Position numbers and translations under genes: made by a program
In this document: one piece after another, positions 20,701 to 29,670 of the stretch
Numbering within the stretch: position 1 is the first letter of the stretch
How the letters are laid out: each line of letters begins with the position of its first letter
DNA from: Cladosporium sp. IMV 00045
Lineage: Eukaryota > Ascomycota > Dothideomycetes > Cladosporiales > Cladosporiaceae
Direction: 5' to 3'
Assembly: GCA_001931905.2 (NCBI GenBank)
Contig: MSJI02000765.1
Span: forward strand, 1-64,000
DNA length: 64,000 nucleotides
Notes under the pieces: model-generated
Seen by the model: only the letters and a program-made list of their open reading frames with translations
Told to the model about the DNA's origin: nothing
Databases searched by the model: none

Positions 20701-21960
20701 CTCCGCTTGATCTGGCCCAGCGTCTTGCTCCAGATCTTCTTCGACAATGCTGGCAGGCTTGTCGTTTGGAGTTGGTGTATCTTCCTTTTCCAACTTGCGA
20801 AATACGAAAGGACGATCAGCAGCACGTCCTATAGTCATTGGCCGAATGGCCGACTCGGGCACCGCGTGCTGAAGGTGTGGCTTTTGTGTCTGAGGCGTAG
20901 GACGAGCGGCGCCGTTTGCACCATAGCGCTTGGGAGGTGTGCTCAATGGAACTTCAGGGTCGACCCGCTTGATGGCCTTTTTCGTGGATGCGTAATAACG
21001 AGACTCGACTTCCTGCGAACGCCTCATAGGTGTCTTCGGCCCGCACAGCTCATCATCTGATGCAGAGCGCTCCTCTGCCTCCGATTCGCTCTCACCTTCA
21101 TCCGCGCCTGCTGCATCCAGTTTATCCTCGTTATAGTCTTGGGGCTGCACAAATCCAGGAGCTGGTGATTCGGCGGGTGTGGTTTCTCTTGTTGTCAATG
21201 CTTCCTCCTCATCCTTCATCTTGTCTTGCTCCACACGGGATGCTTTGGCGCGCGAAGGAGCCCTCTTCGGAATCTGAGCCTTTTTAGAGACCTCAACCTC
21301 CTCTTCCACGGGCTCAACGGGCATGAGCTCGGGGATTTCGGCGTTTTCGTCGGAGACAGTTCGCTTGCGTGTTGTGCGAGTAGTTTGCGTGGTAGATGTA
21401 GCTCGAGTGCTTGGCGCGAGCTTTGGATTTCCGTCCGCAAGTGCTCGTGTATTACGCGTCCGGACTTTGGAAACTTGGGTTATCTTCTTTGGCGATAGAG
21501 GCGGCTGGGCTGCTGGCGCTTTGGCACGCGTCTGCCTTGTTGGACGAGCCGCCAATGTGGGTTTTGAGGTTGCAGCTGTGGAAGCTTTCGGAGTCTCGCT
21601 TTCGTTTTCGGCAGCCTTTGTCGATCTGGCCCTTGCTGGTCTTTTTGGTTGTGCTGTTGTCTTTGCTGTTTGAACCGGCTCGCTTGGCTCAGGCTCCACT
21701 GTCTCTGCTCTTCTTGATCTTGTTGCTCGCGTTGTTGTAGGCTTGGGCTCTTCAAGAGCAGGCTGTGACTCCGGAATCGCGTCTTCTTGTTCAGTGTCGG
21801 CCTTTCTCGACCTCGTTGTTGTTCTTGTTTTCGGAGCTGACTGGGCAGCCTTTGCCGCGGTGGCGCGCCTCACAGGCTTCTTGCGTAATGAGAGGCTCGC
21901 ATCGTTCATCTCAGGCTCTTCCGTCTGCCCCGTCCGGGCGCCTCTACGTGTTGCTACCAT
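17770..21960 (-). CDS. Large repeat-rich nuclear protein with one C-terminal BRCT domain
   Basis: Single exon, 1396 residues. The N-terminal 250 residues are very basic with repeated TRxxRSRRA-like patches, which suggests DNA binding or nuclear import. Acidic sequence follows. Three tandem units built on EPPVASY lie at about residues 482-548. A second repeat family occurs four times at about 868-911, 942-980, 992-1040 and 1082-1127, with the core EHAxTVAAxxRFxSP/TP followed by a basic P-rich run and RPATxQK. A BRCT domain spans about 1168-1265, ending in the typical VNSRWVSDCD helix. Many SP/TP sites suggest CDK phosphorylation. BRCT proteins act in DNA damage signalling, replication or mitosis. 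I do not recognise an orthologue, so function is open. Confidence 0.8.
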   Translation of the reverse strand: MVATRRGARTGQTEEPEMNDASLSLRKKPVRRATAAKAAQSAPKTRTTTRSRKADTEQEDAIPESQPALEEPKPTTTRATRSRRAETVEPEPSEPVQTAKTTAQPKRPARARSTKAAENESETPKASTAATSKPTLAARPTRQTRAKAPAAQPPLSPKKITQVSKVRTRNTRALADGNPKLAPSTRATSTTQTTRTTRKRTVSDENAEIPELMPVEPVEEEVEVSKKAQIPKRAPSRAKASRVEQDKMKDEEEALTTRETTPAESPAPGFVQPQDYNEDKLDAAGADEGESESEAEERSASDDELCGPKTPMRRSQEVESRYYASTKKAIKRVDPEVPLSTPPKRYGANGAARPTPQTQKPHLQHAVPESAIRPMTIGRAADRPFVFRKLEKEDTPTPNDKPASIVEEDLEQDAGPDQAEQGVSNEPVSHSRDLEHAEPTATGPPDVESNEAGAPSGSTAVDPDETIILSEDNESDQEESEMIDSPAVEPPVASYEDDDDMADIDSSIAEPPVASYNQDESMLDLDSPTTEPPIAAYESDEDGSVVIHARDSDSEGPNDDDEEEDASHLEATMFGLQTPKPQTIPWQNLREETTRIPVDFDLHFANVRSPTHAETEFTNEAVGDLQSMQLDEVDDTFDFGNGADASAPEPTMTLNDFIDVSALAEPTMQFDAVAGAEGEDLQAGQGADETEDTVLITGDESHEPAEATFEIQPEHTLFSDAPSNPSPAHKLREALKQLSPLRGPQDQTQIAPLEFVDDALEDVDDEAVPHYALPTLSSRRKSMSALGNQTPIRSGSRPRTSDGASIARMAQPFDQPWWARSRRSSVAQPSAVETPSRGRTTSVTTRTPTADFLAASTPVAANASATASNPRFPRNSEAFDHHARTVAAPIRFHSPARSPLRHPATIQKLPSQQAQRSLEKTPRMPSMAGKSRATPGSARSPQRNLEHRVNTESGPRRFHTPISTPTQRPNTSQKPSSQASNSAVVSGGDATPQERYPRRSARQAYSEHASTVAAPARFRTPIQGKPKRPATAQKMASQSAAHPVTPPLQTTPRVIPRGTSSQESPEKAVSPVRAPLAVTPQARYPRLPAKGAYEEHATTVAASSRFRSPAHPSPKRPATSQKPVNLRKMAMQSSFPTGSHTPIKTPLKPAAMTPSQVPMTPHPGAPLRGVVALVEVFTLDGASASAPFISLLQRLGAKTTKSWSERVTHVIFKDGSPTTLQRVRINNKEVKETGKGFTIHCVNSRWVSDCDESGSRVDEANDAYAVDVTEVPRGGNRRRKSMEPSALINVGGNIVRDRKSSGGHGRNSIGRSAMKPDTPGGRYSGEDMPFTPGAKFHDLENQMDFDDDESEASTPDYLGAPDKLVQMTAPMNRVRKLELKQDEGKNRRLTFWNGST

Positions 21961-22617
21961 ATTTGCTGCTGTGTATGGTTAGTAGTGATAGTCGTGACAG
22001 CGCGTGCTGCTTGGAGAAAGAGCTAGCAAGTTTAAGCTGAAGCAGGGTTTTGTTTACAAACAAGCGCGGCGGGGAGCAACTACCGGCTGCGGGAATAGCC
22101 GTGTCGAACTTTTTGGTCACAAGCCACAAACATGACATTACTACTCGCATCAGCCAGCCGGACGACCTCGAATTCTGGACTATCATGTGCCGTGGTTCCG
22201 AGGTTCATACATGCAATTATCATTCTTTGAAGAGACTGCTTGTTACAGGGTTGCTGTACTAGACTCGGTAGCAGCTGTACGCGTCGCGCAGGCTCATATC
22301 AAGACTTAAAATCCAGACCCAACAACATCACGGAATATCCATTGCATATCATAATTAACTGCATACCTCAGGCAGGTTGTCTTTAGCTGAGATCGAACAC
22401 ATCACAGTGTTTCTAGCGCATGCTGAACTTGCCGTCGCACCCGAGATGTAAGACTAAGAATCCTTCAGCGTCACTTCGCCCGTTTACAGCCACATCAACG
22501 TGAGGCGGAGTTCTTCCCACCAGTCATGTGTTTAAAAGTGGTTGAGCCGTCTGCTTTTTGTTATCGGGATACCTACATCGACATCTGTTATTCACGTGTT
22601 TTAAGATTGCTACCATC
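21961..22617. other. Divergent promoter, BRCT gene / small membrane protein
   Basis: About 660 bases without a convincing coding exon or RNA. Confidence 0.5.
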
Positions 22618-23312
22618 ATGAGTGCCTCACCAACAAGATCATCGAGGGACATCCCCTCAAATGAGGAAGAACAATTACCGCTTTACGAACAATATGAGCA
22701 ACCACAAGAGGACAAACACCATCAAATTGCTCTTCCCGAAAACGAAGCAATGCCAGACCAGGTTCGCGAATTCCTTGAGCAACTTCTTGTGAAGGAAAGA
22801 TGCCTTGCGATCGATCACTCTCAACGGATTGCCGCGAGATGGACCATTGGCAAAGGCAACGAACTACGCTCCTACCCTCCTGCTATGTATCTCGAAACTT
22901 TCGGACGAGAAGACGGCTGGATTGTGTATCGGGAAGTCAAACTCTGCATATACAGAGAGGAGCATCAGAAGAAAAAGGAATTAGCTAAGAAGGCAGGCTG
23001 GCCCGCAATGGGTACGTCTTGATATGTCATCACGATCTTTGGGGATGCGAGCTGATATCTCGTCCAGTCATTTTTATCGTACTTTTGTTCGCCCTCACAG
23101 CTGCCTTGGGCTACGGCTTCTATTGCAGCCTTTCAGGCCCGGACGACCACTTCCTCCTTGCCCTGTGCATCGGCTTCTTATTCCTTCCGACACTGTTTCT
23201 CAGCATCGGAGCTGTGGTGTCATTCTTCGAGCAATTTTCCACGCCCAATCATGAGAAGAAGGTCGAGGACGAACTTCGTAAATGCGTGGACAAGCCTTCA
23301 GCGCCGACTTAA
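22618..23312 (+). CDS. Two-helix membrane protein, unrecognised
   Basis: Two exons, 22618-23011 and 23068-23312, give 212 residues; the 56-nt intron is gtacgt...ccag. The N-terminal 110 or so residues are hydrophilic, with an acidic, Gln-rich start and a more structured RWTIGKGNELRSYPPAMYLE region. Splicing then leads into two hydrophobic helices, VIFIVLLFALTAALGYGF and LCIGFLFLPTLFLSIGAVV, and a short charged tail. The start chosen is the ATG of MSASPTRSS; an ATG 20 codons upstream is possible. The two-helix hairpin would put both termini on one side of the membrane. I do not recognise a family. Confidence 0.65.
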
Positions 23313-23732
23313 ACGCTCGCGAAACGCACAAGTCCCATGCTCTTGGGGTAACGAATCAAGAGGGGATCACGGTCGAGGGCAAATCAAGCGGTACGGAATG
23401 ACAGGGAGCGTGTCCTCTGAGATTGCCCAGTCTTCCTTAAGCTGCTTGATTACTCAGGAGCACGAACGTCCTGAGCAAGACGAAAGAGTAAGACTGCCGT
23501 AAAGCTCCGCTCGAGACCAAGATAACGCTGGAGCAAATCCGCAAATTCTTCCTTCGATTTTCCATTGCAATCGATTACTGATAGAGACCTCGGATCTCAG
23601 TGCACTTCTCCGTATAATTCCGCGTTGACGCTCATTTGGATCTTATCTGCGATCTTGGGGTCTAGGAAAAACAAAATACTATATAATCAATGTGACACTT
23701 GCTTTCTCCATCAATTCTACGATTGAAATCAA
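23313..23732. other. Intergenic upstream of tRNA-Val
   Basis: About 420 bases with nothing recognised. Confidence 0.5.
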
Positions 23733-23833
23733 GCAAGCCTGGTCTAGCGGTTATGATTTCTGTCTAACAACAGTTGCAACATTAGCTCTGATGGCAGCAC
23801 AGAAGGTTCCCGGTTCGATTCCGGGGGTTTGTA
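23733..23833 (+). tRNA. tRNA-Val, anticodon AAC, with 28-nt intron
   Basis: All arms can be drawn. Acceptor stem 23733-23739 (GCAAGCC) pairs with 23826-23832 (GGTTTGT) using G-U pairs at the first and fifth positions; the discriminator is A23833. The D stem is GTC/GAT with loop TAGCGGTTAT. The anticodon stem TCTGT (23759-23763) pairs with ACAGA (23799-23803). The T arm is CCCGG-TTCGATT-CCGGG. The anticodon AAC is at 23766-23768, and an intron at 23770-23797 sits after position 37, the canonical place for nuclear tRNA introns. The mature tRNA is 73 nt before CCA addition. The A box TGGTCTAGCGG and B box GGTTCGATTCC form the internal promoter. Confidence 0.92.
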
Positions 23834-23850
23834 ACAGATGTTCCTCACTC

Positions 23851-23861
23851 TTTTTCTTTTT
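23851..23861 (+). terminator. RNA polymerase III terminator of tRNA-Val
   Basis: Two T5 runs split by one C, starting 18 bases past the discriminator base, as expected for Pol III termination. Confidence 0.75.
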
Positions 23862-24697
23862 CAAGATCTTGTCTTTTCGCGATTGAAGGACCTGAGTATG
23901 AGGATGCCGGGGGAAGCGTGCGGAGAGAGGCAGCTTGTAATAGTTTTGCACTTGAGCTGGAATTTTCACTTGGCTGTGCTGCGTGTGCACAATCACTGCC
24001 AACATCCATGTTCTGTTGTGATTGACCGCTCGTGGCTTTTACAAAAGATACGAGCGGTGTGAGAGCATGGCACATTCATACTGGCCTTGTTGCAGGGGTC
24101 TGGTAGTTGCCTCCCAAGGATATTGCCTGGAAAGCAATATGATTACCATCCAACTTCTGCCCACAACGATCTTGCGGGTGTTCAGAGTGTTTAGTCCGGA
24201 AAGGCTTGCCATATAACGAAGTATGCATCTTAACGGCGTATACTTATTTACATATAAAAATTCACTCGTTGGCAAAGCGCCAAATGATTGGATTTCTGGT
24301 GTCCAAGCAGGCTGAAGGATGCGATTTGAAACTCCATCATCTCGAGCCAACAATTAGCGCTTTTACTGGAAGCCGCGCTGCACTCAGTCATCCATGCAAC
24401 ATATCGCCTAGTACGCAATCTGTCACTTTTCATAGTGTCTTGATTGAGGCGAAGATTTTAGTGTCAGACTGTTCAGCGACTCGTTGCCGCTCGAGATCCA
24501 TGGTGTGTCGTGAGTCGATACCTGCGAAGTGTCACGATGTCAGAGATGCCGAGCCTTCAAATACATGTAGCCCTACGCCTCTTGCCTTCCCTTCGCCTTG
24601 ATGATACTGGAGTCTACCTACCAAAAGAAGCTTTTACTCATCTTCTACTCCCTTCGCGATCGTGGTGACACCCGATCCAACTTTTTGACTTCATATC
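23862..24697. other. Intergenic between tRNA-Val and membrane protein gene
   Basis: About 840 bases. Short reading frames only; no second RNA gene could be folded by eye. Confidence 0.45.
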
Positions 24698-25653
24698 ATG
24701 GGTGTTCTCGGCGCCACTGGCATAATCATCGGCATTGTTGTTGACTGGTAAGTTTCCTTGTTTATTTTGGAAAAAGAAAACAGTGCAAACTTATTTTTCG
24801 ACAGCATTCTTATAGCTGCCATCATCTATGCCTATTTCCCGCAACTTCGCTCCATCTACGAGGCTACAAATGGTGTCCCCCCTTCTTTCAAGGGCATCTC
24901 CCAGCACTACCTATTCTCACACGCTTGGTTCACCGGATTCCTGCTCTCATACCTCCTCATTATTCCCAGTGTCAAACACGGGGGCTCACAAGTGGGGGAT
25001 TTCGGGAGTCTACCAACCATCAGCTATAATGTGGCGTTGCTGCAGTTAGCCGTGCCGTGGTTGTGCTCTATCACGATGTAAGCGTTGGAAGGACCAGCCG
25101 CTATGATGCAAGATGATTGACATCACTTAGAATCTTCCTCTTCGTCCTGGGATACAACCAAACTGTGGGATACCACCAGAGCAGAAGCTACGGCAAGATC
25201 ATGATCCCAACGCTAGTGGCCGTGCACGCGTTTATCTTCATATTGCTGGCATGGTCGGCTGCCGACAATAAGACGATCGCTGACGGAATTTTATCTGGCA
25301 TACTAGGGATGGCCAACCTTGGGCTAACACCACTACTCATCCCATACCAGGCTTATATGCAATACAGAGAACTGCGAGACGCCGAAGGTCCCGGAGCCTT
25401 CAACATGAAATCGTTCTTGTTGCAGGCTATAGTTTTTGCATCAATGGGTATCCGTTGGACTGTAAAAGCTCGCCTTCTTATGGTGGAAGGAGACGTCCGG
25501 CCAGATCTCATTGGATGGGGTTTCAATTTCTACATGAGCTTCTTCTTGCCCGTCTGCCTTTTGGCATGGGCGGCGGCTGCTTTGTGTGTTTACAAAAAGT
25601 TGACTCGTCATCTACAAGATAAGGTTGCAGCAGAGGTCATTTTCCTTGACTAG
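24698..25653 (+). CDS. Multi-pass membrane protein, about seven helices, unrecognised
   Basis: Three exons, 24698-24747, 24805-25077 and 25131-25653, give 281 residues; introns are 57 and 53 nt with gtaagt and gtaagc donors. The protein is almost all hydrophobic helices. An N-terminal helix (MGVLGATGIIIGIVV) is followed by ILIAAIIYAYFPQLRSIYEA, a lumenal or cytosolic loop SFKGISQHYLFSH, and helices around LLSYLLIIP, LQLAVPWLCSI, IFLFVLGY, PTLVAVHAFIFILLAW, GILGMANLGLTPLLI, LLQAIVFASMGIRW and FFLPVCLLAWAAAALCVY. The YFPQL element is faintly like a PQ-loop but is not enough to assign the family. The first exon is only 50 nt. Function unknown. Confidence 0.7.
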
Positions 25654-25872
25654 AAACAGCACACGATGCAGAGCCATAAGTTCCGAATGGTCGCGGAAGA
25701 AGATTCGTAACAGGGACCCAGAGTCGGACAACGACGAAGCTCTCACGGAGGGTCGGAAGAATCAGCATGCTCGTGCGAGGACGAATGACCCTGAACGTAA
25801 GCAATGGAAAATACACCATGACTGATCCTCCGTACGCTCTCCAATTTATTTCCGAATGAAGTACAGGACGTG

Positions 25873-27251
25873 TCAGCCAGACGTTAGGTGCAATTTCTCA
25901 GCGCCATCCTTGAAGAGATCGATGTAATCTGTGGCACCGCTGATGAGTTTTGGGAAGTTCAAACGCGTGCTCCACCTGATGTTGCGAGTGAATGCTTGGT
26001 CGTTGAATCCGTCGCCGTGACTAGAGATATCACTGAAGCCCGACTTAGGGCCAACAGGACGGTGGTGCTGGAAAAGCTGCGGCTGTACCGTAAGACAGAT
26101 CCCAAGCTGTCTATCGTCCACGCCATCGCACACGTAGCGGAACATCATGTCGTTTGTGTCGCTCATTTTGTGTACTCCGAGCTCATAGAGAAATCTTCGT
26201 GCGCCAGGATGAGAAATGCCATAAGCGAGCGAACATGTGTTTACTCTTGCCCTGGACACCACACGACTGTGAGCAGGATATTGTTGGATGAGCTCATTGT
26301 TGCCGTACTCCATGTCTAGGTGCTGATGTTCCGGTACTGTCGTATCGATTTGTAGAACAACACGGCCTAGTGGAGCATTCGAGTCGCTGGCTCGCGGGAA
26401 TCGGCAGCCGCAATGACCCAGCCAAAACAAGTCCCAGCGATTGAGGCCCCCATAAGGCGATTCTTTCGGCTCTTCTGTGGAATGACCTTCAAGGTCGAAG
26501 TCCTTATAGCCGTCATTTCCCTCCGGCTGAGGATGCGTTGGGTCTAGGAACTTGTCTGTCGTGCCGGCTAGGGGCTGGACCAACAACCTGGCTGCTCGGG
26601 CAAAGTCTTTCATTTGCGATTTGATGCGCAAATCCCAGTCGATGTCATCTTCCAAAATGAGAGCAGAGGTGATATTCTGCTCAACTATTCTAGTGGATGT
26701 CAGATCAAGTTACCAGCTGGAAAGTATCGTTCGTTCGCAAGGGTCGAAATGCATCTGCTCCCTTTACAAGATTGCCCACCCGCACAAGAATAGTCAAACT
26801 TACAATCTTAGAACATTCATATGCGCACGCCATCCGTAAAGGCTTCCGATATTGAGTCCTCGTTCCAGACCGCCTGGTGGCAACGTCTTGTTTTCGAGCG
26901 AGGTAACGCCATCTACATACTCGACTTCCAGTCCAGTAAATGCTGCGGCCAGTGACATGGAATCTCGATGATCGGTTCGTGACGCTAGGTTGATAACGAA
27001 GATCTTCTGGAACTGTTCACATGTGAGCGATTGACCAAGAGCACCCCGAAACGGATGAGGCATACTCCAAGTGTAGCATTTGATACATCATCGAGAAGGT
27101 CATGATGTGAGCCTGTCAAGTGCTCTCCAGGCAAACTCCGAGGCAGGATGGCTCTATCGCTAAAGCTGATGATGCCAAAAGTGATAAGAAGCAAGCTGCC
27201 TGCTAAAAGCAGCGCTTTGGGATGGAAGCACGATTGCGAGAGCATCAGCAT
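25873..27251 (-). CDS. Family 25 glycosyltransferase, type II membrane protein
   Basis: Three exons on the minus strand, 27066-27251, 26804-27012 and 25873-26689, give 403 residues; introns are 53 and 114 nt. The N-terminus has a signal-anchor helix (ALLLAGSLLLITFGIISF), so the enzyme likely faces the Golgi or ER lumen. The GT25 start motif FQKIFVINLASRTDHRD follows directly after the first splice junction. The second junction builds SALILEDDIDWDLR, whose acidic cluster is the metal and nucleotide-sugar site of the family. The rest includes LFWLGHCGC and SLAYGISHPGARRFLY, also typical. Family members transfer galactose or glucose; fungal substrates are poorly known. Divergent from the surface protein gene at 28041. 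Confidence 0.87.
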
Positions 27252-28040
27252 GAGCGCGAAGTGGTGACCGCAGAACGCTTCGAAGCATGCAGTTGCGACA
27301 TATCGTGATTTTGATGCCGAAGGTGGCTCGGGTAGTAGATTGAATCAGTTACTTGCGGCGCATGCAAGCATGCGCCGTGATGTCGCATGGTCTAATCACA
27401 ACTCACTCAGACGAATGAGGAGCGTTCACTATCGCACAGGCGAGAGCGGCGTTGGGCGCCTGCGCGAACGGAACGGGGGTTGTACAGGCATCTTTCCCCA
27501 TGCCGAGAAACGACACTCTGAGGTGATGTCTAGTTGGATCGCTTGTGTTCAAAAAGCCTTGTAGCCTTCTACCCGGAGCCGCGGTGGGCGAGCTTTCTGG
27601 GCTTGGGCCCCGGGGCGTTTGCCGAGATGGGGCTTCCTTCCCGCCTCCTTCTTTTGGACGAAATGTCTCTATGTTGTGTTTACGACTTTGACAGACTCAA
27701 CAAGTATGATCAATGAACCCGGCAAGATTCCATCTTGCACGTGAATAACGAGACAAGAAGTAGAGTAGGTATCGAGGTGCCTCAACTTTGCTGTGTACCA
27801 CCGCGGCTGTCATCTTTCGTCGTTATCCGCTGTGCTATGCTCGACACCGCGCTTATTTCGTTTGTGTGGTAGTATTCATGGAACGCTGCGCCGCATGGCT
27901 GCATTATCGAGCCCTACGGGGGTACAAGTAGCGAGAGACAGCGAAATGAGGCTGGCGGCATCGGCAGCTCTCACATTTAGGCCGGATGAGCCTGCTCTGA
28001 ACCGTCGGAGGCATGTTTGCCATCAAACTCAGCTGGCACT
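27252..28040. other. Divergent promoter, glycosyltransferase / surface protein
   Basis: About 790 bases; no gene, RNA or repeat recognised. Confidence 0.5.
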
Positions 28041-29122
28041 ATGCGTTACTGGCTGTCCCCCATTGCTGGCGTTTGGTGCCTTGCACTCATGCGCATGACG
28101 ACTGCTGACAGCTGGATCGTCCCTACCAACCCAGGGCCATCCAACAATTTTGGCGCAAACCTGGTATGGAGCGAAGGCTCCATCGCAACGCTGCAATGGA
28201 CTACGATCATGGACTATTACTCGATTGATCTGTATCAACAAGAGTTAGACCCGCCTTCGGGCGTACGCGTCGAGACAATCTATTGTGAGTGACTGTGACT
28301 GGTATCAGGTGGCTCCATGGGTAGCCTCATCGATGAACGGAGGTGCTAATACTCACATTCGCAGCGGCTGTTTCGAATGGCTCAGGAGATCAGAAGTATG
28401 AATGGCGCGTCTCAACATACGACTCGGATGTCGATGCTTCTCCGGTGTATTTCTTCTGGCCCAATCCAAACGGCCGTGGTAATACATCACATTATTTCAA
28501 CATAACAACACAAGACTCTGATGACACGACTACTGGACGAACTTCCAGCACTTTGCGCACCACTACGGGCGATCTCGTCCAAGCAACCAATCCTTCTTCG
28601 TCAGGCATCAGTACTGAGAATGACCGATCAGCGTCATCTGCACTAGGGTCGCGCATCATGTCCGACACCGAAGTTAGAAGTACAAGTGAGCCTCTGTCAT
28701 CGTCGCCAACACAAACGAGCTCGGAAACATCAATAGAGGATAGCGTAACGAGCGCAATCGACTCTGAAGCAACACTATCACCGGCTTCCGCTCCAGCCCA
28801 AAATTCAGACTCAGAGACCAATCAAACAACCCTGAAAGTCGGATTCGGTGTCGGTCTTGGGGTGGGTATACCTCTTATCCTACTTGCTGGAGTCTGGATA
28901 GGCTTGAAAGTTGTGAAGCAAAGGCGGGCGAACGCCCGCGGGCAAAGTCCAAGTGTTCCCTTGACACGTGTCGATGATCAGAAGGATGACTTTTATGCTC
29001 CGCCTTATATAGATGCGCCTCGATACCAGCGACATCAGCTTCATGAAGCATACTCGGAGCCGGGGTTTCACGAAGCTCCTGGTTATAATCGCAGTCCTGT
29101 GGAGCTCAGCAGTGAAAGATAG
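28041..29122 (+). CDS. Single-pass surface protein with Ser/Thr-rich stalk
   Basis: Two exons, 28041-28284 and 28365-29122, give 333 residues; the intron is 80 nt. A signal peptide (MRYWLSPIAGVWCLALM) leads into a small ectodomain of about 110 residues with WIVPTNPGP, LVWSEGSIATLQWTT and YFFWPNPNG. A Ser/Thr-rich stalk of about 120 residues follows, probably O-glycosylated. One transmembrane helix (VGFGVGLGVGIPLILLAGVW) and a basic, Pro/Tyr-rich cytosolic tail end the protein. The architecture resembles Mid2/Wsc wall-stress sensors, but no WSC cysteine domain is present. A role in wall sensing or adhesion is inference. Confidence 0.75.
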
Positions 29123-29670
29123 GTTGCAAATGAGAACACCAGACTGTTCTGACGGTGCCATTTCGTAATAGTTTGCACCGGAAACGATGGAACAATATCT
29201 CACGTCGGAATTCATCCAATTAGCTTCCAGAGTGTCCCCAGTTTTTGCGTCTTCTGCAACCGTTCGGATATGATGTGACTGTCATTTTGCATTGACAATA
29301 GTCGGAGTTGTACCGGAGGACGGAGCTCTTGACAAGGTTTCCATATTATACTGTAAGGTTTCCATATTATACTCTTTGTACGCATACATGTACTGAAGCA
29401 TGAATTCCATGATATCTTTGGTCGTCCAGGAAGCCTAATAACATCAACGTACGGCGATCGATGCCTCAGCGCCAGGACGAAAGTGAGGGTTCGAAGGCAT
29501 CTGCATTCGAAGTTGGTTTGAAATATGCCGAGTTACTCGGAACGAAAGAACCCAGGAAATATGTTGTCGGTAGCTTGGAGAATCCTCAGAGCATGGAGAA
29601 AATCTCTTTTGAATCGCCGGTATCGATATGAGCTGTAGTGAGTGTTCTGGGCCGCACGGAGAGCTTCTTG
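29123..29670. other. Intergenic between convergent genes
   Basis: About 550 bases holding the tandem repeat at 29334-29373; otherwise nothing. Confidence 0.5.
29334..29373. repeat. Two direct copies of a 19-bp unit, period 21
   Basis: AAGGTTTCCATATTATACT occurs at 29334-29352 and again at 29355-29373, separated by GT. Both copies are identical, so the duplication is recent or constrained. Confidence 0.9.

Noticed and set aside
23692..23886. 64-codon frame over the tRNA-Val locus
   Set aside because: The sequence is fully explained by the tRNA and its terminator.
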